Below, in pieces: positions 8,677 to 15,639 of a stretch of DNA of 64,000 nucleotides. Both the position numbers and the translations under genes were made by a program. The first letter of the stretch is position 1, and the number at the start of each line of letters is the position of its first letter. A model generated the notes under the pieces. The model saw nothing but the letters and a program-made list of their open reading frames with translations, was not told the DNA's origin and searched no databases. Source of the DNA: Tabrizicola sp. TH137 (lineage in GTDB: Bacteria; Pseudomonadota; Alphaproteobacteria; Rhodobacterales; Rhodobacteraceae); the NCBI RefSeq assembly GCF_002855575.1, contig NZ_PKRQ01000004.1, forward strand, positions 62,001-126,000, given 5' to 3'.

Positions 8677-11016
8677 ATGACCCCCGCAGAACTCGCCGCC
8701 CTTCGCGCCCGCTTCCCCGAACTCGCCGGGATGGGTGCGCCTGCCGCTGCCGACTATCTGGCCCGCCGCTTCCCGGTCGGGCAGACGCCGGAGCAATTCG
8801 CCCCGACCGGGGGCGCAACCTTCACGCCGCAGCAACAGGGCGCAATTGACGCCGCCCGCGCCCGCCGATCTGCGGGGGAGTGGCAGGTGGCGGACGCCAC
8901 ACAAGGCCCTTGGACCAAGTATGCATCGCAGGCCACGGCATCGGGGAAGGCGGTTGAAGTCCAGTTGCCGGATGGAACGCTAGTTGAATTCCCGGCTGGC
9001 ACAGATGAAGCGACCATGCAGAGGGCAATCATGCAGCACCTTGCCGGCACTAAGCCGCCCGCATGGCAGGGTGCGCCAGAGGCGACGCAGCCCAGCGCCG
9101 AAGGGTCTAAAGTAGGCGAAAATACACCCCGCCCGGTCGCAGAAATCCGTTCAATGGTTTTGCGGGCGCTGGGCAAGGCGGAAGGCTCGACGCAGCCCGA
9201 CCAACGGTCGCAGGACATGGCCGCGCGCATCGCAGCCGCTAAGGCCGGGACGTTGACGGTAACGCCTGAGAACGCCGCCCGCGCTGCTGGGGCCGATGCT
9301 GCCGCCCTTACCAACATGCAGGGCGGGAATTCCGACCTCCAAGACGCAAACGGCTTCACGGTCGCAGATTATGCCGCTGCATCAGAACGGGCGCGGGCTG
9401 CTGGGGATACCGCAACGGCAGAGAGCCTTGCACGGCGCGCCGCAGATACCGCGAAGGCAAAGCCCGGCCCTTGGAGCAGGTTTGCCGATGCGATGGCTTC
9501 CGACATTCAAGGCCCGGACGGGATGACCGTGGCCCAACTTTTGGCGAAAGCAGAAGAACAAGACCGCCAAGGCTTTTCCGGCGCAGCAAATGCAACCCGC
9601 GAAAAAGCCGCCGAACTATCCAAGAGCGCGGCAGGCAACCGCACCCCCGGCCTCGTGGGCGGCACCTCCGGCGCAATAGCGGACGGCATCCTTTTCGGCT
9701 TCGGTGATGAATACATGGCGGGCCTTTCCGCCGTTCTGGGGGTGCAGCCTGACGGGCAAGGCGGGGCAAACTGGTTTGACTACTCCAAACCCATCGGGGA
9801 GCGATACAGCACAGCACTAGATGCCCTGCGGGTGGAACAAGAGGCATTCCGGCAGGCCGAACCTGTAGCAGCTATCGGGGGTGAGGTGCTGGGGTCGCTG
9901 CTGGGGCCTGTGAAGGGTGCAGGAGGCTTTATCAATGCGGGGGCCAGCACTGGGGCGCGGATTGGCCGTGGCGCGCTTGTGGGGGCTGCTGGGGCGGGCG
10001 CATATGGCTTCGGTGAGGGAGAGGGCGGGATTGCCAACCGTGCCGTTAGCGGCGCTATAGCCGCGCCTGTGGGCCTTGTCGCGGGCGGGGCGCTCACCGG
10101 GGCTGGGCAGGCCTTCAATGCCCTACGGAACGCGGCAAGCCGCAATCCGGCCCTTAGGGAAGCGATGCCCACCCTTGAGGGACTTCGGGAAACCGCATCG
10201 GGGCTTTATGCCAAGGCGCGGGAAATGGGCGGGGAACTGTCCGAGGGGCAGGTTTCGGCCATGACCAAGGGCATTTCCGCTCGCATCAACGAAGCCGGGT
10301 TTGACCGCCAGCTTCACCCACGCGTTGCCGCCGTTGTGGATCGTCTCACTTCCGAGACGGGGCCGAAGTCGCTTCAAGAAATGGAAATCCTGCGGCGGGT
10401 GGCAGGCAACGCAGCCGCAAGCCTGCAACCTGACGAGCGCCGGATTGCATCGCAGATTATCGACGCCATAGACGACGCGGTTGACGATATGGGCGGGGGT
10501 TCTGCGGCGCTGGGCGCGGCGCGGGAAACATGGTCGCGCCTTCGCCGGATGGAGACGATTGACGAAGCAATCACCAAGGCCGGATTGACCGACGACTTCG
10601 CGGCAGGGCTTCGCAACCAATTCAAAATCCTGTTGCGAAACCCGCGCCGCCTGCGGGGCTTTAGCGAGGCACAGAAGGCCGCTATCCGCGCCGTTGCGAT
10701 GGGTGGCCCCGTATCGAATGCCCTTCGGCACCTTGGCAAACTGCTGTCGCCCACGGGCATATCTGGGGCCGCATTGACGGGCGGTGCGGCTTTCTCTGGG
10801 GCGGGGTTGGGCAGTCTGGCAATTCCTGCCGCTGGGGCGGGCATGACTGCGATTGCAAACGCGCTGACCAAAAGCCGTGCCAATCGGGCCTTGGGTATCG
10901 CCGGAATGGATGATGCCACCCGACGGATTATTGAGGGTTTAGTCAGCCGCCCCAACATCGCAGCGAAGGCCCCCGGTATTCCCGGCCTGCTGGGCTATCA
11001 GGCAACGGCGCAATGA
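8677..11016 (+). CDS. large phage internal/ejection-like protein
   Basis: This 779-aa protein is the largest product of the element. The N-terminal third is Ala/Gln/Thr-rich with repeated modules such as GPWTKYASQAT and GPWSRFADAMAS. Around residue 324 it has GTSGAIADGILFGFGDEYMAG, a glycine-rich segment typical of phage virion proteins delivered with DNA. Long Gly/Ala hydrophobic stretches follow (about 404-475 and 684-745), with a charged helical region between them. The ATG at 8677 is preceded by AAGGA at 8663-8667; an upstream in-frame start would run into the repeat array. It resembles phage internal or DNA-ejection proteins by composition and layout, not by any catalytic motif. A membrane-associated island protein remains possible. 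Confidence 0.7.
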   Translation: MTPAELAALRARFPELAGMGAPAAADYLARRFPVGQTPEQFAPTGGATFTPQQQGAIDAARARRSAGEWQVADATQGPWTKYASQATASGKAVEVQLPDGTLVEFPAGTDEATMQRAIMQHLAGTKPPAWQGAPEATQPSAEGSKVGENTPRPVAEIRSMVLRALGKAEGSTQPDQRSQDMAARIAAAKAGTLTVTPENAARAAGADAAALTNMQGGNSDLQDANGFTVADYAAASERARAAGDTATAESLARRAADTAKAKPGPWSRFADAMASDIQGPDGMTVAQLLAKAEEQDRQGFSGAANATREKAAELSKSAAGNRTPGLVGGTSGAIADGILFGFGDEYMAGLSAVLGVQPDGQGGANWFDYSKPIGERYSTALDALRVEQEAFRQAEPVAAIGGEVLGSLLGPVKGAGGFINAGASTGARIGRGALVGAAGAGAYGFGEGEGGIANRAVSGAIAAPVGLVAGGALTGAGQAFNALRNAASRNPALREAMPTLEGLRETASGLYAKAREMGGELSEGQVSAMTKGISARINEAGFDRQLHPRVAAVVDRLTSETGPKSLQEMEILRRVAGNAAASLQPDERRIASQIIDAIDDAVDDMGGGSAALGAARETWSRLRRMETIDEAITKAGLTDDFAAGLRNQFKILLRNPRRLRGFSEAQKAAIRAVAMGGPVSNALRHLGKLLSPTGISGAALTGGAAFSGAGLGSLAIPAAGAGMTAIANALTKSRANRALGIAGMDDATRRIIEGLVSRPNIAAKAPGIPGLLGYQATAQ

Positions 11017-11159
11017 AGGTTAGGCGGCGCGGGGGGGGTAAATTCCCGCGCCTACCACAAATCAACGACTTAACCCGCCTCTGGCCCCAAGAATACGGAC
11101 ACACGCCAAGGCGCAAATCGCGGGATATCCAATGCCTGAACCTGACCCGCAAGCTATAG
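11013..11159 (+). CDS. 48-aa basic small ORF
   Basis: A 48-codon frame begins in an ATGA overlap with the stop of the 779-aa protein gene and runs into the start of the next zinc-protein gene (overlap 28 bp). The product is strongly basic (MKVRRRGGGKFPRLPQIN... and TPRRKSRD). The overlap at the start supports translation, but no family can be named and chance cannot be excluded. Confidence 0.4.
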   Translation: MKVRRRGGGKFPRLPQINDLTRLWPQEYGHTPRRKSRDIQCLNLTRKL

Positions 11160-11404
11160 CCCCCGGCACCTTTGGGCCGCTGTCGCTGGAAGTGTCCTAC
11201 TTCCTCTGCTGCAACAAGAAACACCGCACCGACCGCGCCAAGCGCATCCTGCACAATCTGCAATGGAAGCGGGAATGGTGCTGCCCGGAGTGCGGGGGAT
11301 ACGTCCCCTTCACCAGGCGGGCCGATGCCACCTATTGCCGTGAAAGCTGCCGGAAAAAGGCCGCTCGACGGCGGCGCGAATGTCGGAAGATTAAGGAGGT
11401 CTAA
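11132..11404 (+). CDS. small zinc-finger protein
   Basis: The 90-aa protein has a CCPECGG knuckle followed by YCRESCRKKAARRRRE. This CxxC ... CxxxC arrangement with a basic tail is common in short phage and plasmid proteins with a treble-clef or zinc-ribbon fold. A second CC pair lies near the N-terminus (FLCCNKKHR). It is likely to bind nucleic acid, but the role is unknown. It is the last gene of the rightward operon. Confidence 0.7.
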   Translation: MPEPDPQAIAPGTFGPLSLEVSYFLCCNKKHRTDRAKRILHNLQWKREWCCPECGGYVPFTRRADATYCRESCRKKAARRRRECRKIKEV

Positions 11405-11458
11405 CCTTTTGAAATCATGAGTAAGGTGCTGGAAAAAGATTAGATTTCTTTCCTCATT

Positions 11459-11800
11459 TTACTGGCACTCTATCCGGGCCAATCCAACCGAAGTCATCCC
11501 AACTGCTGTGTAATGTGTCACGATTATCATGAAGCCGGGATAGGAAAAATCTACATCTGTTCGGATGCCGTTTTTCTCACCTTCACAGGCATAAGCAGAG
11601 CGGGGGCAAATGAAGGTCTGCGTCCAAGTCCCGCTGTCATACTCCAAAATTACCGCTGTTGCGGTGCGGACAACAGTCCCGGTTGTGCGGTCACGGCCAG
11701 CAAGGTCTTCAACGCTCTCAAACCGACAGGTTAGGGACGATGCGAGGGCAGAGGTGGCGCTTACTGCCAATAGCAGGGCGCTTAAAAGGGGTATTCTCAA
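11459..11800 (-). CDS. putative secreted small protein
   Basis: From the TTG at 11800 the 113-aa product begins LRIPLLSALLLAVSATSALASS, a clear Sec signal peptide with an ALA-S cleavage site, followed by a short domain with cysteines in LTCRFESV, TFICPRSAYACEG and IECQ that could form disulfides. An alternative TTG start at 11869 overlaps the upstream stop by 4 bp and would add 23 residues ahead of the signal. I prefer 11800 because of the signal peptide and the AGAGAG upstream. Function unknown; possibly periplasmic. Confidence 0.65.
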   Translation of the reverse strand: MRIPLLSALLLAVSATSALASSLTCRFESVEDLAGRDRTTGTVVRTATAVILEYDSGTWTQTFICPRSAYACEGEKNGIRTDVDFSYPGFMIIVTHYTAVGMTSVGLARIECQ

Positions 11801-11865
11801 GGCGGCTCTCTCTTCGGCAAGCAGACCAAAACGCCCCTTGAGCCTTGCTGAGGTGGTCGATCCAA

Positions 11866-12147
11866 TCAATAGCGTTCTTTGTCCAACTCCATCGCCCGGA
11901 ATGCTTGATATAGCTGCGCCCGCTCTTTGCCGAGCGCATCAATCCGCACCCGCCGAACCTCTTGGAGAATGAGCGAACCGATAAGCAGCACGGCAACAAG
12001 GATAGCACTTTCGCCTTTGGTGATTTCCGGGATGAGCGCGCTGCCCCCCGCGCTGAGACCCAGCGCAACGGCCCAAGTAAGCGTGTTCTCACGCCGCAGG
12101 CTTCGGATTGCTTCAGTTGTTCCGTTGTCGAAGTCGTCAAACTTCAT
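11866..12147 (-). CDS. two-helix membrane protein
   Basis: The 93-aa protein has two hydrophobic segments (TWAVALGLSAGGSALIP and SAILVAVLLIGSLILQEV) joined by a short loop, and a charged C-terminal helix (RIDALGKERAQLYQAFRAMELDKE). It overlaps the HTH gene upstream by 4 bp and leads into the secreted-protein gene, forming a three-gene leftward operon. Small inner-membrane proteins beside a repressor can be superinfection-exclusion or holin-like products; neither is shown here. Confidence 0.68.
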   Translation of the reverse strand: MKFDDFDNGTTEAIRSLRRENTLTWAVALGLSAGGSALIPEITKGESAILVAVLLIGSLILQEVRRVRIDALGKERAQLYQAFRAMELDKERY

Positions 12148-12389
12148 GCTGCACCACCTCTAACGGCCACACCCGGCCCTGCCGAGACGCCCCCCGCCTC
12201 AAGAAACTGCACCCCCTTCGCCTCTAGGGCAATACGCAGGGCTTCTGCGGTTGAGTGCTGCAACCCGCTCTTGCCCGTTTCAAAGCGGTTGACCGTGGTG
12301 AAGGAAACCCCGGCCAATTCGGCCAATTCCCGCACTCCGAGGCCCAGCGCCGCCCGCGCCATCCGTAGCTGTTCCGGCTTCATCTGCAT
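12144..12389 (-). CDS. XRE-family HTH repressor
   Basis: The 81-aa protein is a single HTH_3 domain: LRMARAALGLGVRELAELAGVSFTTVNRFETGKSG, with recognition helix around SFTTVNRFE, followed by a helical EALRIALEAKGVQFLEAGG tail. This compact form is typical of phage Cro/CI-like or island regulators. It faces away from a rightward operon across about 100 bp that contains a palindromic operator pair, so it probably represses the divergent promoter and its own gene. Confidence 0.85.
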   Translation of the reverse strand: MQMKPEQLRMARAALGLGVRELAELAGVSFTTVNRFETGKSGLQHSTAEALRIALEAKGVQFLEAGGVSAGPGVAVRGGAA

Positions 12390-12401
12390 ACCTTGTTACA
12401 G

Positions 12402-12468
12402 TTTTCGCTTACAGGGTAATTGACATGAGCCAATCCCTGCCCCATATATGATACATGGTAAGCGAAAA
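12402..12468. promoter_or_regulatory. divergent promoter with paired 11-bp operators
   Basis: TTTTCGCTTAC at 12402-12412 and its exact reverse complement GTAAGCGAAAA at 12458-12468 flank a sigma70-like promoter reading right: TTGACA at 12420-12425 and TATATG at 12445-12450 (19-bp spacer, longer than ideal). One operator lies just upstream of the -35, the other just downstream of the -10. The arrangement suits looping or cooperative binding by the adjacent HTH protein. A related TTTTCGCTT occurs at 15553-15561. Binding is inferred. Confidence 0.65.
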
Positions 12469-12487
12469 TGCAAACGGAGTAGCAAGA

Positions 12488-12835
12488 ATGGGTATCGACC
12501 GCGCCGCCATCGTTCGCCGTGCTTGGGCTTGGACAAAGTCTGATGCTGCATTCCGTTGGGTCTACGATTGGACCCCCGGCAAGACCTACGGCAGCCGCCG
12601 TGCCACGACGGCAGCAGAGCGCCGCGCCATCTTCGCAAAGCACCTTCGTGCCGCATGGGCTGACTACAGGCTGACCGCCGCCCGTGCTGCCGTGCCTTCC
12701 ATCTTCTCGACCGTGCCGACCGCCGAACTGCGGGCCGAAGTCCTGACACTCGAAAACTGCGATGCTCGCCTTGGGTGGCAGCGTCAGGAACGGCTTTCCA
12801 CCCTGCGCCGGGAACTGGCCCAGCGCGCCGCTTAA
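12488..12835 (+). CDS. hypothetical phage-like protein
   Basis: The 115-aa protein starts MGIDRAAIVRRAWAWTKSD. It is rich in Arg, Ala and Trp with helical character, basic, and without signal peptide. The ATG at 12488 has GGAG eight bases upstream; an earlier in-frame ATG at 12455 would begin inside the promoter/operator. It is the first gene of the operon driven by the divergent promoter, the position of early or lytic-like genes in phages. No family assigned. Confidence 0.7.
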   Translation: MGIDRAAIVRRAWAWTKSDAAFRWVYDWTPGKTYGSRRATTAAERRAIFAKHLRAAWADYRLTAARAAVPSIFSTVPTAELRAEVLTLENCDARLGWQRQERLSTLRRELAQRAA

Positions 12836-12868
12836 CCGCCCGGAATGGGCATATCAGGAGGACCAAGA

Positions 12869-13216
12869 ATGAACCGCCGCGAAACCTTCACCGCACCGCT
12901 GGCACTGGCCGCGCTTGCTGCGCCCAGCTTCGCCGGGGCTTCGACCGAAAGCGAAATCCTGCGGCTCTATGCCGAGTGGAAGGCAACCGAAGCCTTCGCC
13001 AATTCGCACGGCATCACCGATGCGGAGTTTTCCGAAGCCGAAGCCCGGATGGCCGATCTGCAATCCCGCATCCTTGCGATGCCCGCCACGACCGCGCCGG
13101 AACTCGCCGCCAAGGTTGCGATGGTCGCGGACTACGGCGATATCAACGACCGTTCCGTCCCTTCGCTTGCCCTGTGGGCCGAACTGCGGACACTGGTGGG
13201 GGGCGTGACATGCTGA
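12869..13216 (+). CDS. hypothetical prophage-type protein
   Basis: The 115-aa protein begins MNRRETFTAPLALAALAAPSFA, which looks like a signal or Tat-like leader with twin arginines, then a helical domain (EILRLYAEWKATEAFANSHG... AEARMADLQSRILAMPATT). Similar short proteins accompany repressor genes in rhodobacterial prophages, though I cannot name a function. The start follows a perfect AGGAGG at 12856-12861; the in-frame ATG at 12845 lies upstream of that site and is less likely. Confidence 0.7.
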   Translation: MNRRETFTAPLALAALAAPSFAGASTESEILRLYAEWKATEAFANSHGITDAEFSEAEARMADLQSRILAMPATTAPELAAKVAMVADYGDINDRSVPSLALWAELRTLVGGVTC

Positions 13217-13437
13217 ACCGGGAAGCCTACGACGCTACGGAATGGCAGCTTATCCGCGCCGAAGGTATGGCGCTGGCGCTTCATGACCTCGCCCTCGCAT
13301 CGGACAAAGTCACCGATGGTTCGCCGGAAATGAGTGCGCTGCTGACCCTGATGGACGTCCTGCGTGAGGTGATACAGCAGGCGCGCGACTGCCATCAGGC
13401 CGAATGGGATGCGGCGAAGACACCGCAAGCCGCCTGA
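13210..13437 (+). CDS. small acidic helical protein
   Basis: The 75-aa acidic helical product (MLNREAYDATEWQLIRAEGM...) is not recognised. It overlaps the preceding gene by 7 bp and is followed at once by an intrinsic terminator, so it closes the three-gene operon that starts at the divergent promoter. Confidence 0.68.
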   Translation: MLNREAYDATEWQLIRAEGMALALHDLALASDKVTDGSPEMSALLTLMDVLREVIQQARDCHQAEWDAAKTPQAA

Positions 13438-13463
13438 CACTTTCCGACATGCCCAATACTCGG

Positions 13464-13489
13464 AGGCCTCGCCCGGTGCGGGGCCTTTT
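13464..13489 (+). terminator. intrinsic terminator of the small-gene operon
   Basis: A 9-bp stem (13464-13472 with 13478-13486, one G-T pair) with a 5-nt loop is followed by TTTT. It lies 26 bp after the stop of the preceding gene. Sequence from about 13445 to 13489 resembles the second terminator at 14302-14340. Confidence 0.75.
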
Positions 13490-13567
13490 CGTTTCGGGTT
13501 GGTCGAAACCGCTTGATTGCCGTGCGTGCCCTCAGCGACCATTCAAGCAGATTCGGGGGAGATTTTC

Positions 13568-14215
13568 ATGCAAAGGGTTTTGGGCCTTCTCGCTGTTATT
13601 TTCGCAGCTAACGCCGCCACATCAGCAGATGCCACCACCTTCCAGTTTCAAGGCAGCGGCCCGTTGACATTCTTCGGGGCGTTCCAGGCGTTCGATGCAA
13701 ATGATGATGGGCGGATATCCAGTGACGAGGTTTCATCCTACCAAGCCGCCGCTGGGAACTTTTCCGGCGGACCGGGACAATGGGGAGTGTCCGTGAACTC
13801 TAGTGCGTTTGGGGCAAGCGATGCCTTCTTCAGCATCGACTTCGACTACAGACGAAACGCCCTTTCCAGTCTGGCCTTCGGATATTCTCGCGAAGTCGAG
13901 TGCCGACTGTTCCCAAGCGGTGAGTTTGGCGAAACCCGGACTGTGAGTGGATCCGTCTCGGTGTCAGGCCCCAGCACAGTCATTTCCATTTTGCAGCCGG
14001 ATTACTTCAACCAGTTCTATCCGCCAGACTATTGCGAGGCGTTCAGTATCACTCCTTTTTCGTTTGCCTATAGACAGGTTGTGCAAGTGACGGGTGAAGG
14101 GGTGCCATCCGTTGTGCCGCTGCCTGCGGGCATGGTTCTGTTGGTTTCCGGGCTTGGATTGCTCACCCTGACTGGTGCTAAGAGACGCCAAGCACGACCG
14201 CAGGAGATGGCCTGA
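13568..14215 (+). CDS. VPLPA-CTERM sorting-domain protein with EF-hand-like loop
   Basis: The 215-aa exported protein has an N-terminal signal peptide (MQRVLGLLAVIFAANAATSADA), a calcium-loop-like FDANDDGRISSDEV near residue 50, a beta-rich body and the C-terminal sequence VVPLPAGMVLLVSGLGLLTL followed by GAKRR. VPLPA, a hydrophobic helix and a basic end form the VPLPA-CTERM class of PEP-CTERM-like sorting signal, processed by a cognate exosortase not seen in this window. ATG 13568 follows GGGGAG. The gene is flanked by two similar terminators, like a moron cassette, and is probably cargo acting at the cell surface. Confidence 0.85.
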   Translation: MQRVLGLLAVIFAANAATSADATTFQFQGSGPLTFFGAFQAFDANDDGRISSDEVSSYQAAAGNFSGGPGQWGVSVNSSAFGASDAFFSIDFDYRRNALSSLAFGYSREVECRLFPSGEFGETRTVSGSVSVSGPSTVISILQPDYFNQFYPPDYCEAFSITPFSFAYRQVVQVTGEGVPSVVPLPAGMVLLVSGLGLLTLTGAKRRQARPQEMA

Positions 14216-14317
14216 CCCAAAGGCCCTCCCGACACTGTCATAGACGGCCAAGATAAGCGGAACCCGGCAACGACGTGGGTTGCAGCATGGAGGTTTCCGT
14301 CATGCACAGTATCGGAG

Positions 14318-14340
14318 GCCCCGCCCAGCGCGGGGCTTTT
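14318..14340 (+). terminator. intrinsic terminator after VPLPA-CTERM gene
   Basis: A perfect 7-bp GC stem (GCCCCGC at 14318-14324 with GCGGGGC at 14330-14336) with a 5-nt loop is followed by TTTT. The segment from 14302 on resembles 13445-13489 (shared CATGC...TCGGAGGCC and GCGGGGC). Confidence 0.8.
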
Positions 14341-14399
14341 GCTTTTCCGGATGCAGGAAACACCGCCGATCTGCCCCCCCCCGGCTTTCCGTTATCAGG

Positions 14400-14710
14400 G
14401 AAAGGAACAAGGTAAGTTTGCGGTAAGGTGGCCGAACCTTCCGCCGCTGCGCGAGGGGGCGGGATACTGAGATTGCACTAAGGCGAGGGGGCGCGCCTTG
14501 GTTAAGCGATACGCGCGCGCGACAGGGCGCGAAGATTTTTCGGATATCACTTCGCGGGGCGATTGGCTGATCCGCTGGCCCCCAGCATCATCGCGGCGGC
14601 AATGGGCGCGCCCACTAAGGGCAGAGTGACCAATACGCGCGCGCGAGATAGGGGCGGCACCCTAAGATTACCCTGAGGCCGCAGGCCATAGCGCGCCGGG
14701 GTTTGCTCAA
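14400..14710. other. non-coding repeat-rich region
   Basis: No convincing gene lies between the terminator at 14340 and the gene ending at 14724. The stretch contains an exact 14-bp direct repeat ATACGCGCGCGCGA at 14509-14522 and 14633-14646 (124 bp apart), an exact 11-bp repeat GCGAGGGGGCG at 14451-14461 and 14483-14493, and several CTAAGG-like words. The purine-rich runs and alternating CG tracts are unlike the rest of the element. It could be a packaging, origin or partition site; nothing in the sequence decides between these. Confidence 0.5.
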
Positions 14711-14723
14711 TGCAGGAAGGCTT

Positions 14724-15164
14724 CTATGGCGAAGGTAGGTTATTGAGAGTCGCCACATGTGCGCCGACGTATCGGGCCATTTCATCGCTTAGCCTCCCTA
14801 GACGGGGAGAAGCTTTACCTCGCCACGGCTGGAAAAACCGTGGAAGCCACGGCATCAGAGCCATATGCTCCCCGCCGCTTATGACAAATCGAGTAGGCCG
14901 CTCTAGCCCAAGCTCATCGAGTGCGACGAGGTTGCCTATGGCAAGGTCCGTCGGATGGCCGTCGAACACTCTTTTAGTTGTTCCATACGCCACGCGACAA
15001 ACGCGAAGGCCCGTTTCTGTGTTCGCAAAAACGCCAAGGACCAAGAGGGGGCGGGGGTTTGTCTGCCACTTCTCAGAAGGTTGAGTTTCCGGAAAGAAGC
15101 CAGTTACAACATCATAAATCCTCGGTGGACTGTTCACCCACCAAGGCTGGTTACTTGCCACCAT
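14724..15164 (-). CDS. possible PemK/MazF-fold toxin-like protein
   Basis: From ATG 15164 the 146-aa product reads MVASNQPWWVNSPPRIYDVV, then PRPLLVLGVFAN, LRVCRVAYGTTK, DLAIGNLVALDELGL and ERPTRFVIS. The order RP-LVL, VAYGT, I..A..GL, PTRF matches short proteins related to the PemK/MazF toxin fold. The match is by eye and the catalytic arginine and threonine are not certain. It overlaps the preceding small gene by 14 bp, consistent with a coupled two-gene module next to attR. Base composition is lower in GC than in neighbours. A hypothetical protein unrelated to toxins remains possible. Confidence 0.6.
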   Translation of the reverse strand: MVASNQPWWVNSPPRIYDVVTGFFPETQPSEKWQTNPRPLLVLGVFANTETGLRVCRVAYGTTKRVFDGHPTDLAIGNLVALDELGLERPTRFVISGGEHMALMPWLPRFFQPWRGKASPRLGRLSDEMARYVGAHVATLNNLPSP

Positions 15165-15405
15165 CCAGAGCAACCCACTTGCCGTTGCCGAATCCGAACT
15201 CTTCGGCAAGGTTGCCCTGCCAAGCCTTAATGTCTTTGACCTTCACTTCGTCAAAGTCGCACGATGCTTCGGGCGGGAACGAAGTTGGCTTGCTGCCACG
15301 TCCGCCACCCGTGAAGGCTATCTTTTGGACTGCCATTGCTCGCTCCGACCGCAACACCCGAATCACCTTGACAGGTAAACCTGCGGCAAAATTGGATTTT
15401 TTCAT
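15151..15405 (-). CDS. small protein, possible antitoxin partner
   Basis: The 84-aa product is unrecognised. It may start at ATG 15405 (MKKSNFAAGLPVKV) or at ATG 15336 (MAVQKIAFTGGGRGSKP), the latter preceded by GGAG. The C-terminal part is acidic (CDFDEVKVKDIKAWQGNLAEEFGFG), a feature compatible with neutralising a basic partner. It lies immediately upstream of and overlaps the toxin-like gene by 14 bp, the order usual for antitoxin then toxin. The antitoxin role is inferred from context only. Confidence 0.55.
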   Translation of the reverse strand: MKKSNFAAGLPVKVIRVLRSERAMAVQKIAFTGGGRGSKPTSFPPEASCDFDEVKVKDIKAWQGNLAEEFGFGNGKWVALDGGK

Positions 15406-15625
15406 TCTGCGGACCCTTTCCGCTGTGTTGATCTACCCACAAACCAACGTTTCTGTCCACTTTACGTTTACAAGACGCATATGGGGCGTATCCCCAGTGC
15501 ATCAAACTGTAACGACGGAAATGTGAGAATGTTTCCCCCGACTGACCAAGCGTTTTCGCTTTGATGGGTTTTATGTTGGGTATCGGACAAGTCAGCCCGA
15601 AAAATCCAACAATATCAAGGGTAAG

Positions 15626-15639
15626 TGGCGGACCCGGAG
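15626..15639. repeat. attR direct repeat inside tRNA 3' end
   Basis: The 14-bp sequence matches 3070-3083 exactly and forms the terminal 14 bases of the tRNA-Arg gene, including the encoded CCA. The intact tRNA lies on the chromosomal side, so integration preserved the tRNA. Confidence 0.88.

Larger units (their letters stand above)
3070..15639. mobile_element. integrative element in tRNA-Arg, putative phage satellite
   Basis: The segment is bounded by a 14-bp direct repeat at 3070-3083 and 15626-15639 that equals the 3' end of the tRNA-Arg gene. A tyrosine integrase lies just inside the left end. Contents in order are integrase, unknown gene, AlpA-like regulator, small genes, primase, helicase, 11-bp repeats, a 779-aa phage-like protein, small zinc protein, HTH repressor module, small phage-like genes, VPLPA-CTERM protein, non-coding repeats and a possible toxin pair. 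I see no structural head or tail operon, terminase or conjugation gene. Replication genes without a virion operon point to a satellite or mobilisable island. Base composition drops at the right end (about 14700-15620). Confidence 0.85.

Noticed and set aside
3070-15639. complete prophage or ICE
   Set aside because: No capsid, portal, terminase, tail, relaxase or type IV secretion gene can be recognised.
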